Positions 1-7,301 of a DNA stretch of 16,931 nucleotides are shown piece after piece (position 1 is the first letter of the stretch; each line of letters begins with the position of its first letter). The DNA is from an uncultured Clostridium sp. (GTDB lineage: Bacteria; Bacillota; Clostridia; Lachnospirales; Lachnospiraceae). The translations under genes and the position numbers were made by a program. The notes beneath the pieces were generated by a model that saw only the letters and a program-made list of their open reading frames with translations, made no database searches and had not been told where the DNA came from. Where the stretch lies: positions 1 to 16,931 of the forward strand of contig CAUCIO010000033.1 in the NCBI GenBank assembly GCA_958442925.1, given 5' to 3'.

Positions 1-818
1 TGAATGTTACCTTTATTGATGGAAGCTCTGTGGCAGCAGCATTAAAGGGAACAGATGTGGATGCGGATCTGGCTGTGATTGCTGTGCAGCTGAAGGATAT
101 TTCGGAAGAAACCTTATCTCAGATTAAGGTGGCAACTATGGGAGATTCCGACAGCTTAAAGCTTGGAAATGGAGTGATTGCCATCGGAAATGCGTTGGGA
201 GAAGGCCAGTCTGTTACAGTGGGCTATATCAGCGCTCTTAATAAAGAGGTAGATATTGAAGGGGTCACAAAAAATCTGATTCAGGTAGATGCGGCTATTA
301 ACCCTGGAAACAGCGGCGGCGCTCTTCTGGATATGAATGGAAATCTGATTGGAATTAACGAGGCTAAGATGGCCAGCACAGAGGTAGAGGGCGTAGGCTA
401 TGCCATTCCGATTTCCTATGCTAAGGATATTATCGATGACTTGATGACAAAGACCACAAAAGTGGCAGTGGATGAGAAGGAACAGGGTTATCTGGGAATT
501 CAGATTCAGGATATCAACAGCCAGATGGCAAAGGCCTACGGAATGCCGGAAGGAATTTATATCTATAAAATCGTAGAGGGTCAGGCGGCAGCCGGATCTG
601 ACCTTCGGGAGAGAGACATTATCACCAAAGTAAACGGAGAAACTGTGAGAACTGCGGAAGATCTTCAGAAAATGCTGACTTATTACAAGGGAGGCGATAC
701 AGTGACTCTGACTGTTCAGTCCCTGGATAAAGGCGCTTATGCGGAAAGAGAGGTTCAGGTAACTCTGGGTTACAGAAAAGACGCTGAAAAGAATCTGCAG
801 CCAGAACAGAAGAGGTAA
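1..818 (+). CDS. HtrA/DegP-type serine protease with PDZ domain (5' truncated)
   Basis: This is the C-terminal part of an S1C (HtrA/DegP) serine protease; the reading frame is open at the left edge and the first whole codon is at base 3. Members cleave misfolded proteins at the cell envelope. The catalytic Asp is the second Asp of DADLAVI (bases 66-68). The nucleophilic Ser lies in NPGNSGGALLD (bases 312-314). The catalytic His and the expected N-terminal membrane anchor lie upstream of the window. A PDZ domain follows from about base 480 to 770, beginning GYLGIQI and containing the typical RERDIITKVNGE element. The tail is short and charged. The next gene starts 148 bases downstream with its own promoter, so this gene probably ends its own transcription unit, although I see no strong terminator after it. 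The family assignment is firm; the substrate is unknown. Confidence 0.93.
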   Translation, partial: NVTFIDGSSVAAALKGTDVDADLAVIAVQLKDISEETLSQIKVATMGDSDSLKLGNGVIAIGNALGEGQSVTVGYISALNKEVDIEGVTKNLIQVDAAINPGNSGGALLDMNGNLIGINEAKMASTEVEGVGYAIPISYAKDIIDDLMTKTTKVAVDEKEQGYLGIQIQDINSQMAKAYGMPEGIYIYKIVEGQAAAGSDLRERDIITKVNGETVRTAEDLQKMLTYYKGGDTVTLTVQSLDKGAYAEREVQVTLGYRKDAEKNLQPEQKR

Positions 819-865
819 GAATCCATATATTGAAGAAAAGAAATTTTCCCTGAGCAGCCGCAGGA

Positions 866-894
866 TTGCTAAGATGCTGAAAATATAGTATGAT
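866..894 (+). promoter_or_regulatory. Sigma-A promoter for the clpX-like gene
   Basis: TTGCTA (866-871), a 17-base spacer and TATGAT (889-894) fit a vegetative sigma-A promoter. Transcription would start near 901, about 65 bases before the TTG start of the clpX-like gene. Predicted from sequence only. Confidence 0.55.
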
Positions 895-965
895 ATTCTC
901 ATGCAGCTTTTGCAGAAGACAGCTGGAGAGAAAATAGCTGAAACGGCTGGGAAAGGGAGAGCAAT

Positions 966-2453
966 TTGGACGATAGAGAGAAAGACAGAAACGAAGAAAA
1001 AGATAGAGTAAACGAAACGGCAGAGGAGCCGACAGTTCTGGATGTGGAGAAGGAGAACGGAGAGGGCCAGCCGTCTGATGAAAAGCCGGACAGCAAAGAC
1101 GACGAGTACGAAAAGATCTGCTATGTGTGCCGCAGGCCGGAGAGCAAGGCAGGTCCTATGATTACTATGCCGGGGGGGATGAACTTCTGCCACGACTGCA
1201 TGCAGAAGGCCTTTGACACAGTGACGCAGAGTGGTCTGGATCTGAGCCAGCTTCAGAACATGCCATATATGAACATGAACCTCAGTGACTTTTCCAATCT
1301 TCAGAATCTGAATACAGAGATTCCGAAGAAAAATAAGATAAAAAAGAAAAGTCAGGAGAAGGAGGCGAAAAAGGAATTTTCTATTAAGGATATTCCAGCG
1401 CCTCACATTATCAAATCAAAGCTGGATCAGTATGTGATCGGTCAGGAGCAGGCAAAAAAAGTCATCGCTGTGGCTGTATATAACCATTATAAGAGAGCGT
1501 TCTGTCAGGCGTCCAGTCAGGAAGAAACAGAGGATGAGGTTCAGATTGAAAAGTCCAATATTCTGATGATTGGCCCTACAGGAAGCGGAAAGACATACCT
1601 TGTAAAGACTCTGGCAAAGCTTTTAGACGTGCCGTTAGCCATCGCAGACGCTACAACTCTGACAGAGGCCGGATATATTGGAGATGACATTGAGAGCGTA
1701 ATCTCCAAGCTTCTGGCGGCTGCTGATAACGATGTGGAGAGAGCAGAGAAGGGCATTATTTTCATCGACGAGATCGACAAGATTGCCAAGAAGAAGAATA
1801 CCACCAGCCGCGACGTCAGCGGAGAGTCTGTGCAGCAGGAGCTGTTAAAGCTTCTGGAGGGAAGTCAGGTGGAGGTTCCGGTAGGATCAAACCAGAAAAA
1901 CGCCCTGACACCTATGACTACGGTGGATACTAACAATATTCTCTTTATCTGCGGCGGAGCTTTCCCGGATCTGGAGAATATTATTAAGGAGAGGCTTAAT
2001 AAGTCCAGTTCCATGGGCTTCGCCTCTGAACTGAAAGGAAAATACGACGAGGATCCGAAGCTTCTCAGCTACACCACTACAGAAGATCTGAGGAAATTCG
2101 GCATGATTCCGGAGCTCCTGGGACGTCTCCCTATTATGGTAACGCTGCAGGCCCTGACGAAGGAGCTGATGGTACGCATTCTCACAGAGCCGAAGAACGC
2201 GATTCTGCGTCAGTACGAGAAGCTTCTGGCCATGGATGAGGTCAAGCTTGTGTTTGAAGATGACGCCTTAGAGTGGATTGCTGAAGAGGCCCTGAAAAAA
2301 GAGACGGGAGCCAGAGCCCTGCGGGCAATTATCGAGAATTTTATGCAGGACATTATGTATGAGATTCCTAAGGATCCCAACATTGGCTCCGTGGTGATCA
2401 CCAGAGCTTACCTGGAGAAAAGCGGCGGTCCCATGATTGAGATGAGGGGCTAG
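966..2453 (+). CDS. clpX: Divergent ClpX-type AAA+ unfoldase with extended N-terminus
   Basis: An ATP-dependent unfoldase of the ClpX family, which feeds proteins into ClpP. The start is TTG at 966, with AGGGAGA at 954-960 and a 5-base spacer; an in-frame stop at 939 rules out a longer form. Residues 1-50 are a charged, acidic extension not usual in ClpX. Cys52, Cys55, Cys75 and Cys78 form the ClpX zinc-binding domain. A Lys-rich linker follows (120-137). Then come Walker A GPTGSGKT (203-210), pore-1 loop GYIG (236-239), Walker B IIFIDE (264-269), an IGF-like ClpP-docking motif MGF (350-352), the arginine finger in GRLP (Arg387) and sensor-2 GAR (448-450). The protein has 495 residues against about 420 for standard ClpX. 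The position of the RKH substrate loop reads QKN. No clpP or lon lies beside it, so it may be a second ClpX paralogue rather than the housekeeping copy. Confidence 0.88.
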   Translation: MDDREKDRNEEKDRVNETAEEPTVLDVEKENGEGQPSDEKPDSKDDEYEKICYVCRRPESKAGPMITMPGGMNFCHDCMQKAFDTVTQSGLDLSQLQNMPYMNMNLSDFSNLQNLNTEIPKKNKIKKKSQEKEAKKEFSIKDIPAPHIIKSKLDQYVIGQEQAKKVIAVAVYNHYKRAFCQASSQEETEDEVQIEKSNILMIGPTGSGKTYLVKTLAKLLDVPLAIADATTLTEAGYIGDDIESVISKLLAAADNDVERAEKGIIFIDEIDKIAKKKNTTSRDVSGESVQQELLKLLEGSQVEVPVGSNQKNALTPMTTVDTNNILFICGGAFPDLENIIKERLNKSSSMGFASELKGKYDEDPKLLSYTTTEDLRKFGMIPELLGRLPIMVTLQALTKELMVRILTEPKNAILRQYEKLLAMDEVKLVFEDDALEWIAEEALKKETGARALRAIIENFMQDIMYEIPKDPNIGSVVITRAYLEKSGGPMIEMRG

Positions 2454-2480
2454 AGGGAATAGAAAGAATAGAAAAAATAG

Positions 2481-2528
2481 AAGCAGAGCAGTTTTTGCAG
2501 GATTTAGGGCAGAAGCTGCTCTGCTTTT
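2481..2528. terminator. Bidirectional hairpin terminator between clpX and the subtilase
   Basis: AGCAGAGCAG (2482-2491) and CTGCTCTGCT (2516-2525) form a perfect 10-bp stem around a loop of about 24 bases. On the plus strand it is followed by TTTT; on the minus strand by a T-rich tract (TCTATTTTTTCTATT). It therefore fits termination of both convergent genes. The long loop makes it less typical than the other terminators in the window. Confidence 0.6.
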
Positions 2529-2561
2529 ACTTCGCAGGAAAGTTTTCCTGCATAGATAATT

Positions 2562-4301
2562 TCACTCCCTCAGCCGCAAAAACGCTTCGTAAAGATTCAG
2601 GGTTCCGTATCCCCACTCCCGGTTTGGGTAGGTGAAGACGGATTTTCGTTCTGCGCCCCGGATCAGGTAGGTTTTGGCTACAGAGGTATTCATATAGGAA
2701 ATGTTTCCCTCGCGGAAGGCCCAGGACAGGAGATTGGCTGCCGCACCTGCTGTGTGGGCCGCCGCCACGGAGGTTCCTGTCATGGAGCGCATGGGAAATC
2801 CTGCGGCTCCCTGGATACCGGGGCCGTCCACATTAACGCCTGGAGCGGCCAGCTCAGGTTTTACGCGGCCCAGGCGTGTGTAGCCGCGGCTGGAATGGAT
2901 GTAAATGCCGCCGCTTCGGTGATTGAAGGCTCCAACCGTGAGAGTCTGGGAGGCGTTTCCAGGCTCCGTCACCACTGTGTCAGGAGAGGGGCGAAGAAAG
3001 AAGGTATCGTCAGAAATAAAGCCTCTGGAGGGCAGCCACAGGTGATATTCGCCCCGCAGATAGAGAGAGTTGTAGACACGGATTCTCCAGATACCGGGGG
3101 TGGGATTTATAAAGCGCATGACAATGAGCTGGCTTCCTGTACCTGCCTCTGCCACCTGATAGTTCAGATAGATGACTGTATTTTCCAGAACAAAAGTGAT
3201 GCGCTGTTCGGTGAGGGTATTGTTGGGGATGCGGCTGATCTGCTCTCCTGTAGGCGATAGGAAGCCGATGGAGAACAGCTCCGGCTCCTGGGACCAGAGT
3301 TCCATGGTAAAACCGGTTTCTCCCTCAGCTACCCGAATTTCCGCATCCTCAAATTCCTCATCCGTCCCGATGGTTCCGAAGAAATGGTGGCTGTATCCAG
3401 TTTCATTGCCAGCGGCCGTTACTGTGATAATGCCGGGAAAATTGCTGATGGTGTCCAGATACCGGGCCAGAGGGGAGGTTCCTTCATGGCTGCCCAGGTT
3501 CGTCCCCAGGGCCAGCAGAATGGTAAGAGGAAGCTTTTTAGTTCTGGCAATGGACAGCAGATATTTAATTCCCATCATAATATCATTTTCCTGGTAGGCC
3601 TCAGCAGAGTCGGGGAGCACATAGTAATCACGCAGATACTGCTTGGCTGGCTTTAATTTTACTGCGGCGATAAAGGCTTTTGGGGCAGCTCCTGTGAAAG
3701 CGTCTGCTCCTTCTGTTTCCTGTTTTCCTGCGGCGATTCCCGCCAGGAAGGTTCCATGTCCGTTTTCATCTGTGGATGGAACGATATCCAGGGGAGAATC
3801 GGAGGCCAGCGCCCGGTCGATATCCTCTTTCGTATAGGCGGTTCCGTAGAAAATATCCTCTGGAAGCTGCCCGGCTCTTTCTTCAACCTCTTCCGTTTCA
3901 TTCAGCTCAATCGTCTGATCCCAGATCCCCAGAATCCTGGTGGAGCGATCCGCTCCCATAAAAACGGGATTTCGATAGTCGATTCCCGTGTCAATAATAC
4001 CGATTATCGTATTTTCACCCTGTGTGTTCAGGGAGGGCTGGCTGAAGGAAGTCAGAATGCCGGAGCTTTCCATGCTGGAAGTATCTAACAGAGTGTAGAG
4101 ATTTGGGATGGAGGAGTAGGAGTACCGGTTCAGAGTAATAGGAAGGGTCTCTTTCAGTGGTCTGTATATAACTGCGAACTGGCTGTTGATAAATGAAAGG
4201 CATCCCTCTTCTATGGTGGATAACAGGGACTGGGGAAAGGCAAAATAGCGTATAATAAAATCAGCGTACTCTGAAGAAGCGGAAGGATGGATGCAGGGCA
4301 T
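2562..4301 (-). CDS. S8 subtilisin-family serine peptidase, Csp-like
   Basis: A subtilase of 579 residues. The catalytic triad is complete: Asp104 in IIDTGIDY, His182 in NGHGTFLAG, and Ser511 in MTGTSVAAAHTAG, with the oxyanion Asn299 in TAAGNE. The usual GTSxAAP motif has Ala in place of Pro. A long insert (about 310-450) sits between Asn299 and the Ser block. There is no signal peptide; the N-terminus (SSEYADFIIRYF) resembles the short prodomain of clostridial Csp-type proteases, some of which activate the germination hydrolase pro-SleC. I chose the ATG at 4301 because AGAGGT lies 6 bases upstream of it; the frame extends 52 codons further but without a comparable ribosome site. It is convergent with clpX and divergent from lspA. 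The protease assignment is firm; a role in spores is inference from family resemblance only. Confidence 0.88.
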   Translation of the reverse strand: MPCIHPSASSEYADFIIRYFAFPQSLLSTIEEGCLSFINSQFAVIYRPLKETLPITLNRYSYSSIPNLYTLLDTSSMESSGILTSFSQPSLNTQGENTIIGIIDTGIDYRNPVFMGADRSTRILGIWDQTIELNETEEVEERAGQLPEDIFYGTAYTKEDIDRALASDSPLDIVPSTDENGHGTFLAGIAAGKQETEGADAFTGAAPKAFIAAVKLKPAKQYLRDYYVLPDSAEAYQENDIMMGIKYLLSIARTKKLPLTILLALGTNLGSHEGTSPLARYLDTISNFPGIITVTAAGNETGYSHHFFGTIGTDEEFEDAEIRVAEGETGFTMELWSQEPELFSIGFLSPTGEQISRIPNNTLTEQRITFVLENTVIYLNYQVAEAGTGSQLIVMRFINPTPGIWRIRVYNSLYLRGEYHLWLPSRGFISDDTFFLRPSPDTVVTEPGNASQTLTVGAFNHRSGGIYIHSSRGYTRLGRVKPELAAPGVNVDGPGIQGAAGFPMRSMTGTSVAAAHTAGAAANLLSWAFREGNISYMNTSVAKTYLIRGAERKSVFTYPNREWGYGTLNLYEAFLRLRE

Positions 4302-4331
4302 GGTTTTACCTCTGAAAACAGTTGTTTTTAA

Positions 4332-4360
4332 ACTATATGAACGAGAGGCTGAAACATGCA
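4332..4360 (-). promoter_or_regulatory. Possible sporulation (sigma-E-like) promoter for the subtilase
   Basis: Read on the minus strand, TGCATGTT and CATATAGT are separated by 13 bases. This resembles a sigma-E promoter (roughly ATATT then CATACAAT), and no good sigma-A -35 fits the same -10. Several mismatches remain, so this is a weak prediction, prompted partly by the known mother-cell expression of clostridial csp genes. Confidence 0.25.
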
Positions 4361-4426
4361 GGAAAAGAGGCAGATTTCCAGCCTTTACCAGAGCTCGAAA
4401 CCGTGATAGGATAGGAGGCAGAGCAG

Positions 4427-4930
4427 ATGAAATTGACAGCCAGAAAGAGAGGGGCATATATGTATTTATTGGGATCAGCTGCAGCGCTGTTTGGGCTTGA
4501 TCAGTGTCTGAAGCAGCTGGTGGAACAGCAGAGTCCGGAGAAATTTCCGAGAAGCATGGATTACACAGGGGGAAAAATTAAGCTTTACAGAAATCATAAC
4601 AGGGGTTTCTGCTTTGAGTTTTTAAAGCACAGGCCTGGCTTGGTAAAGCGGCTGCCTCTGTGCCTGACCAGTGCGGCAGGTGGGATTTTGTGCTTCCTTT
4701 CTGCCCAGAGCGGTTACCGGGCAGAAAAGGCGGGGTATGCCCTGGTATTCGCAGGAGGACTCAGCAACCTGTATGACAGACTGAAAAGGGGCTATGTGGT
4801 AGACTATTTCAGCATTCAGTCAGGATTTTTGAAGAAGGTGGTATTTAACCTGGGAGATTTCTTTATCCTGGCCGGAGCTGTGATCCTGGCTGTGAAAAGC
4901 CTGTTTGGCAGGGAACATGGAAAATCGTGA
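4427..4930 (+). CDS. lspA: Lipoprotein signal peptidase II (LspA), divergent
   Basis: An integral membrane aspartyl peptidase that removes signal peptides from prolipoproteins after lipid attachment. The protein has 167 residues. Conserved LspA blocks are visible: LDQCLK (24-29), HNRGFCF (57-63), GGLSNLYDRLKRGYVVDYF (110-128) and FNLGDFF (140-146). The two catalytic aspartates correspond to Asp117 and Asp144. About four membrane segments are expected (near 12-25, 76-92, 100-112 and 139-160). The blocks are looser than usual: NRGFCF for the usual NxGAAF, and NLGDFF for NVADS. The start at 4427 is supported by AGGAGG at 4413-4418 with an 8-base spacer; an in-frame ATG at codon 12 is a weaker alternative. 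It is divergent from the subtilase. The dctP lipoprotein at the right end of the window would be one substrate for this type of enzyme. Confidence 0.85.
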   Translation: MKLTARKRGAYMYLLGSAAALFGLDQCLKQLVEQQSPEKFPRSMDYTGGKIKLYRNHNRGFCFEFLKHRPGLVKRLPLCLTSAAGGILCFLSAQSGYRAEKAGYALVFAGGLSNLYDRLKRGYVVDYFSIQSGFLKKVVFNLGDFFILAGAVILAVKSLFGREHGKS

Positions 4931-4951
4931 CAGTTCAGCCAGGTAACACGA

Positions 4952-4980
4952 TTGACAGAAAAGGCAGATTCGTGTAAAAT
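4952..4980 (+). promoter_or_regulatory. Sigma-A promoter for the CNNM/CBS gene
   Basis: TTGACA (4952-4957), a 17-base spacer and TAAAAT (4975-4980) make a near-perfect sigma-A promoter. Transcription would start near 4987, about 60 bases before the gene. A small hairpin, CCGGC-AGGA-GCCGG (5001-5014), lies in the predicted leader; it has no T tract after it. Confidence 0.65.
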
Positions 4981-5047
4981 TACCTTTAAAATAGTTCAGT
5001 CCGGCAGGAGCCGGAGCTGGCAAAAAAGAAAGTAGAGGTTGATTTTT

Positions 5048-6370
5048 TTGGAGTCGAGCGACGCCATACAATTGTTAATTATTCTTATTTTAGTTGCCCT
5101 TTCTGCATTTTTCTCATCGTCAGAGACGGCCCTTACCACAGTAAACAAAATCCGCATCAGAACATTAGCGGACGCCGGAGATTCGCGGGCTGCCATGGTT
5201 CTGAAGGTGACAGGTGATCCTGGTAAGATGCTGGGCGCGATTCTGATTGGAAACAACATTGTAAATATGTATGCTTCCTCCTTAACTACCCTTTTATCAT
5301 CCAAGCTGTTTGGAAACGAGATGGTAGGCGCAGCTACTGGTATTATTACCTTTTTGATTCTGATTTTCGGAGAGATTACCCCGAAAACTTCAGCGACCCT
5401 GTCTTCGGAGAAGATGTCGCTGCGCTGCGCAGGCGTGATTTTTGTTTTGATGGTTTTGTTCACACCGTTTATTTTCGTGATTAACAAGCTGTCCCTTCTT
5501 GTCCTGAAACTGGTGGGCGTTGATCCCAACAAGAAGGCGGAGTCCATCACAGAGGACGAGCTGCGCACGATTGTGGAGGTAAGCCATGAAGAGGGTGTCA
5601 TCGAGACAGAAGAGAAGAAGATGATTAACAATGTGTTCGATTTCGGAGATTCCGTGGCTAAGGATGTGATGGTTCCCCGGATCGATATGGCCTTTGTAGA
5701 TGTGGACGCCTCCTATGAGGAAGTCATTGAGATGTTCCGCCAGGAAAAGTACACCAGATTTCCGGTGTATGAGGAAACCACAGACAATGTCATCGGCATT
5801 TTGAATATTAAAGATATCCTGCTGGCCGGAGAGAGGGAGCAGTTTTCTGTCAGAGATTATCTGAGAGCGCCTTACTACACCTATGAGTTTAAGAAGGTTT
5901 CTGAACTGATGGTGGAGATGAAAAAGGCCAATGTAAATATTATCATTGTTCTGGATGAGTACGGCGCTACCGCCGGCCTGATTACTCTGGAGGATATGCT
6001 GGAGGAGATTGTGGGAGACATCCGGGATGAGTATGATGAAGATGAGGAAAATGAGCTGGTGGAGATTGCTGACAACGAATATGTGGTAGAAGGATCCATG
6101 AAACTTGACGATTTAAACGACAGGCTGGAACTGAAGCTGGAGTCAGAGGATTACGATTCCGTGGGAGGACTTGTCATCGGTCTTTTAGATCACCTTCCGG
6201 AGGAAGGGGAGGACGTGGTGTTCGACAATGTCCGTCTGGTGGTAGACCGGGTAGAGAAGAACCGAATCGATCGGATCCATCTGTATATCCTGAATCCGAT
6301 TCAGGCGGTATCTGCCAGAATGAAGGAAGAGGAAGAGCGCAGGGAAGAGAAGAAAAAGAGCGCAGAATAG
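5048..6370 (+). CDS. CNNM/DUF21 and CBS-domain membrane protein (HlyC/CorC family)
   Basis: A membrane protein of the CNNM (DUF21) family, linked to Mg2+ or other divalent cation movement; older annotations call it hemolysin C-like. From the chosen start it has 440 residues. Residues 1-160 hold the transmembrane domain with SAFFSSSETAL (19-29), the ILIGNNIVN motif and FGEITPKT (107-114). A CBS pair follows (about 205-330), with DVMVPRIDM and VLDEYGATAGLITLEDMLEE. The transporter-associated CorC_HlyC domain covers about 335-420, and the tail is rich in Glu and Lys. I chose TTG at 5048: AGAGG at 5034-5038 is 9 bases away, whereas the TTG at 5039 directly abuts it. The gene has its own promoter after lspA and ends at a bidirectional terminator. 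The ion carried is not visible from the sequence. Confidence 0.88.
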   Translation: MESSDAIQLLIILILVALSAFFSSSETALTTVNKIRIRTLADAGDSRAAMVLKVTGDPGKMLGAILIGNNIVNMYASSLTTLLSSKLFGNEMVGAATGIITFLILIFGEITPKTSATLSSEKMSLRCAGVIFVLMVLFTPFIFVINKLSLLVLKLVGVDPNKKAESITEDELRTIVEVSHEEGVIETEEKKMINNVFDFGDSVAKDVMVPRIDMAFVDVDASYEEVIEMFRQEKYTRFPVYEETTDNVIGILNIKDILLAGEREQFSVRDYLRAPYYTYEFKKVSELMVEMKKANVNIIIVLDEYGATAGLITLEDMLEEIVGDIRDEYDEDEENELVEIADNEYVVEGSMKLDDLNDRLELKLESEDYDSVGGLVIGLLDHLPEEGEDVVFDNVRLVVDRVEKNRIDRIHLYILNPIQAVSARMKEEEERREEKKKSAE

Positions 6371-6414
6371 AACGTAAGGGACAGACAGGTTCCGTAAAAT
6401 AAAGGATACAGCAG

Positions 6415-6464
6415 AAAAAGGGGCGTTTTGCTTTCCAAAAAGGAGAGAGAAGCGTCCCTTTTTT
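6415..6464. terminator. Bidirectional terminator between CNNM gene and TIGR04086 gene
   Basis: A stem of roughly 20 bp with wobbles and one mismatch is formed by 6415-6436 and 6442-6464 around an AAAAA loop. A-tract and T-tract flank it, so each strand ends in a run of T after the stem. An outer pair, ACAGCAG (6408-6414) with CTGCTGT (6472-6478), can extend it. It serves two convergent genes. Confidence 0.8.
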
Positions 6465-6483
6465 ACAGATCTGCTGTCTGCCT

Positions 6484-6843
6484 TTAGCTTACCATTCCTC
6501 CAATAGTTCCGCTTCCGGCGCACATGAGAAAAACAGTGAGAAGTTCTCTGCTTCCGCTTCCCGGTTCCCGGCTGACTGCAAAGGATACGAAAAAGAGAAT
6601 CAGAAAGTAAAACACTCCTGTAAACAGCCCCCAGAGAAAACGCCGCTGGCGGGCCGCCTTTCCAGCCAGAAAACCTCCGGCCAGGCAGGAGACGATGTAA
6701 ATGAGATTGATTCCAAGGCTGATCTGGCCTTCTTCCAGCTGGAACCGGTAAAGGAGAAATGCCAAAGCTGCCAGAAAAAGGGCAGTCAGCACGTAGGAGA
6801 TGAGGGTTCCCCGGATGACAGCCTGTAATTTTGATGGTTTCAT
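6484..6843 (-). CDS. TIGR04086-like small membrane protein
   Basis: A 119-residue protein with four predicted membrane segments (about 12-30, 41-56, 67-87 and 93-116) and a basic ARQRR loop between segments two and three. Its pattern (GxLxSYxLT near the start, SCLAGGFLAGKAA in the second segment) matches the TIGR04086 family of clostridial membrane proteins, which I recall often lying near SCIFF and sec genes. I chose ATG at 6843 because GGGGGG lies about 6 bases upstream; the frame runs 32 codons further without a good site. It is divergent from scfA. The function is unknown. A role in handling or export of the SCIFF peptide is a guess from neighbourhood only. Confidence 0.75.
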   Translation of the reverse strand: MKPSKLQAVIRGTLISYVLTALFLAALAFLLYRFQLEEGQISLGINLIYIVSCLAGGFLAGKAARQRRFLWGLFTGVFYFLILFFVSFAVSREPGSGSRELLTVFLMCAGSGTIGGMVS

Positions 6844-6924
6844 AATATTCCCCCCTGAATGACTGATTCTGGTTTCAATATATTCACAGGATTTGGCGAA
6901 TATGCGGACAGAGCCGTGTTCTGC

Positions 6925-6953
6925 TTGCACTGGAGTCAAACATATGCTATAAT
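6925..6953 (+). promoter_or_regulatory. Strong extended -10 sigma-A promoter for scfA
   Basis: TTGCAC (6925-6930), a 17-base spacer and a perfect TATAAT (6948-6953), preceded by TGC (6945-6947), give an extended -10 promoter. Transcription would start near 6960, about 38 bases before the scfA ATG. It is the only clear promoter for the scfA-to-yajC run. Confidence 0.75.
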
Positions 6954-6997
6954 TTGAACGAAATTATATCGAAATCTATGATAGGAGGGCATACAGA

Positions 6998-7144
6998 ATG
7001 AAGCACGTTAAGACTTTAAACACAAACACATTAAAGAATACAATGAAAAAGGGCGGATGCGGCGAGTGCCAGACATCCTGCCAGTCCGCATGCAAGACAT
7101 CCTGTACAGTAGGAAATCAGAGCTGCGAGAACAAGGACCGCTAG
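6998..7144 (+). CDS. scfA: SCIFF ranthipeptide precursor peptide
   Basis: A 48-residue peptide with six cysteines in its C-terminal half: Cys21, 24, 28, 32, 36 and 43. The core CGECQTSCQSACKTSCT (21-37) is the hallmark of SCIFF peptides (six cysteines in forty-five residues), precursors of thioether-bridged ranthipeptides. Residues 1-20 form a leader rich in Thr, Asn and Lys that ends MKKGG. In the studied CteA peptide, as I recall, Cys32 is joined to Thr37; both residues are here at the same numbers. The ATG at 6998 has AGGAGG at 6983-6988 with a 9-base spacer. The maturase gene scfB follows after a hairpin-bearing gap. The gene is short enough to be missed by automatic gene calling. The identity is firm; the mature product's role is not known from the sequence. 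Confidence 0.95.
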   Translation: MKHVKTLNTNTLKNTMKKGGCGECQTSCQSACKTSCTVGNQSCENKDR

Positions 7145-7200
7145 TTTTTCAGGCAGGACAGCTATGTTCCCTGAGCTAAGGATCCAGCAGTTATAGGCAG

Positions 7201-7260
7201 ATGGGCTGCCCCTGCAATTATTTAATTGCAGGGGCTTTACCATTGTATAAGGAAGCCCAT
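7201..7260 (+). promoter_or_regulatory. Nested hairpin between scfA and scfB (partial terminator or mRNA stabiliser)
   Basis: An inner 12-bp perfect stem pairs 7208-7219 with 7224-7235 around the 4-base loop ATTT, and is followed only by TTTA, which is too short a T tract for full termination. An outer 7-bp perfect stem pairs ATGGGCT (7201-7207) with AGCCCAT (7254-7260). Together they form a stable structure in the 157-base gap. It could let scfA be made in excess over scfB, or protect the 3' end of a short scfA message. Confidence 0.6.
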
Positions 7261-7301
7261 GGGAAGATAGACTGAGCAAACATTAGATAAGGAGTAAAAC
7301 T

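Noticed and set aside
156..1406. Long minus-strand open frame of 416 codons across the htrA-clpX region
   Set aside because: It lies antisense to two clear protein families, crosses their promoter gap, and its translation is low-complexity with no domain pattern. It is a shadow of the plus-strand genes.
2701..4088. Several plus-strand open frames across the subtilase region
   Set aside because: All are antisense to a subtilase with full catalytic triad, lack good ribosome sites, and show no recognisable motifs.
4384..4412. TTTACC and TAGGAT with 17-base spacing ahead of lspA, a possible promoter
   Set aside because: Transcription would begin at or inside the lspA ribosome binding site (4413-4418), so a normal translated message would not result.
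5001..5014. CCGGC-AGGA-GCCGG hairpin between lspA and the CNNM gene as a terminator
   Set aside because: The stem is only 5 bp and is followed by A-rich sequence, not a T tract.
6954..6997. Riboswitch or T-box in the scfA leader or elsewhere
   Set aside because: The predicted leader is under 45 bases, too short for a known aptamer, and no T-box or other conserved motif was seen in any gap of the window.
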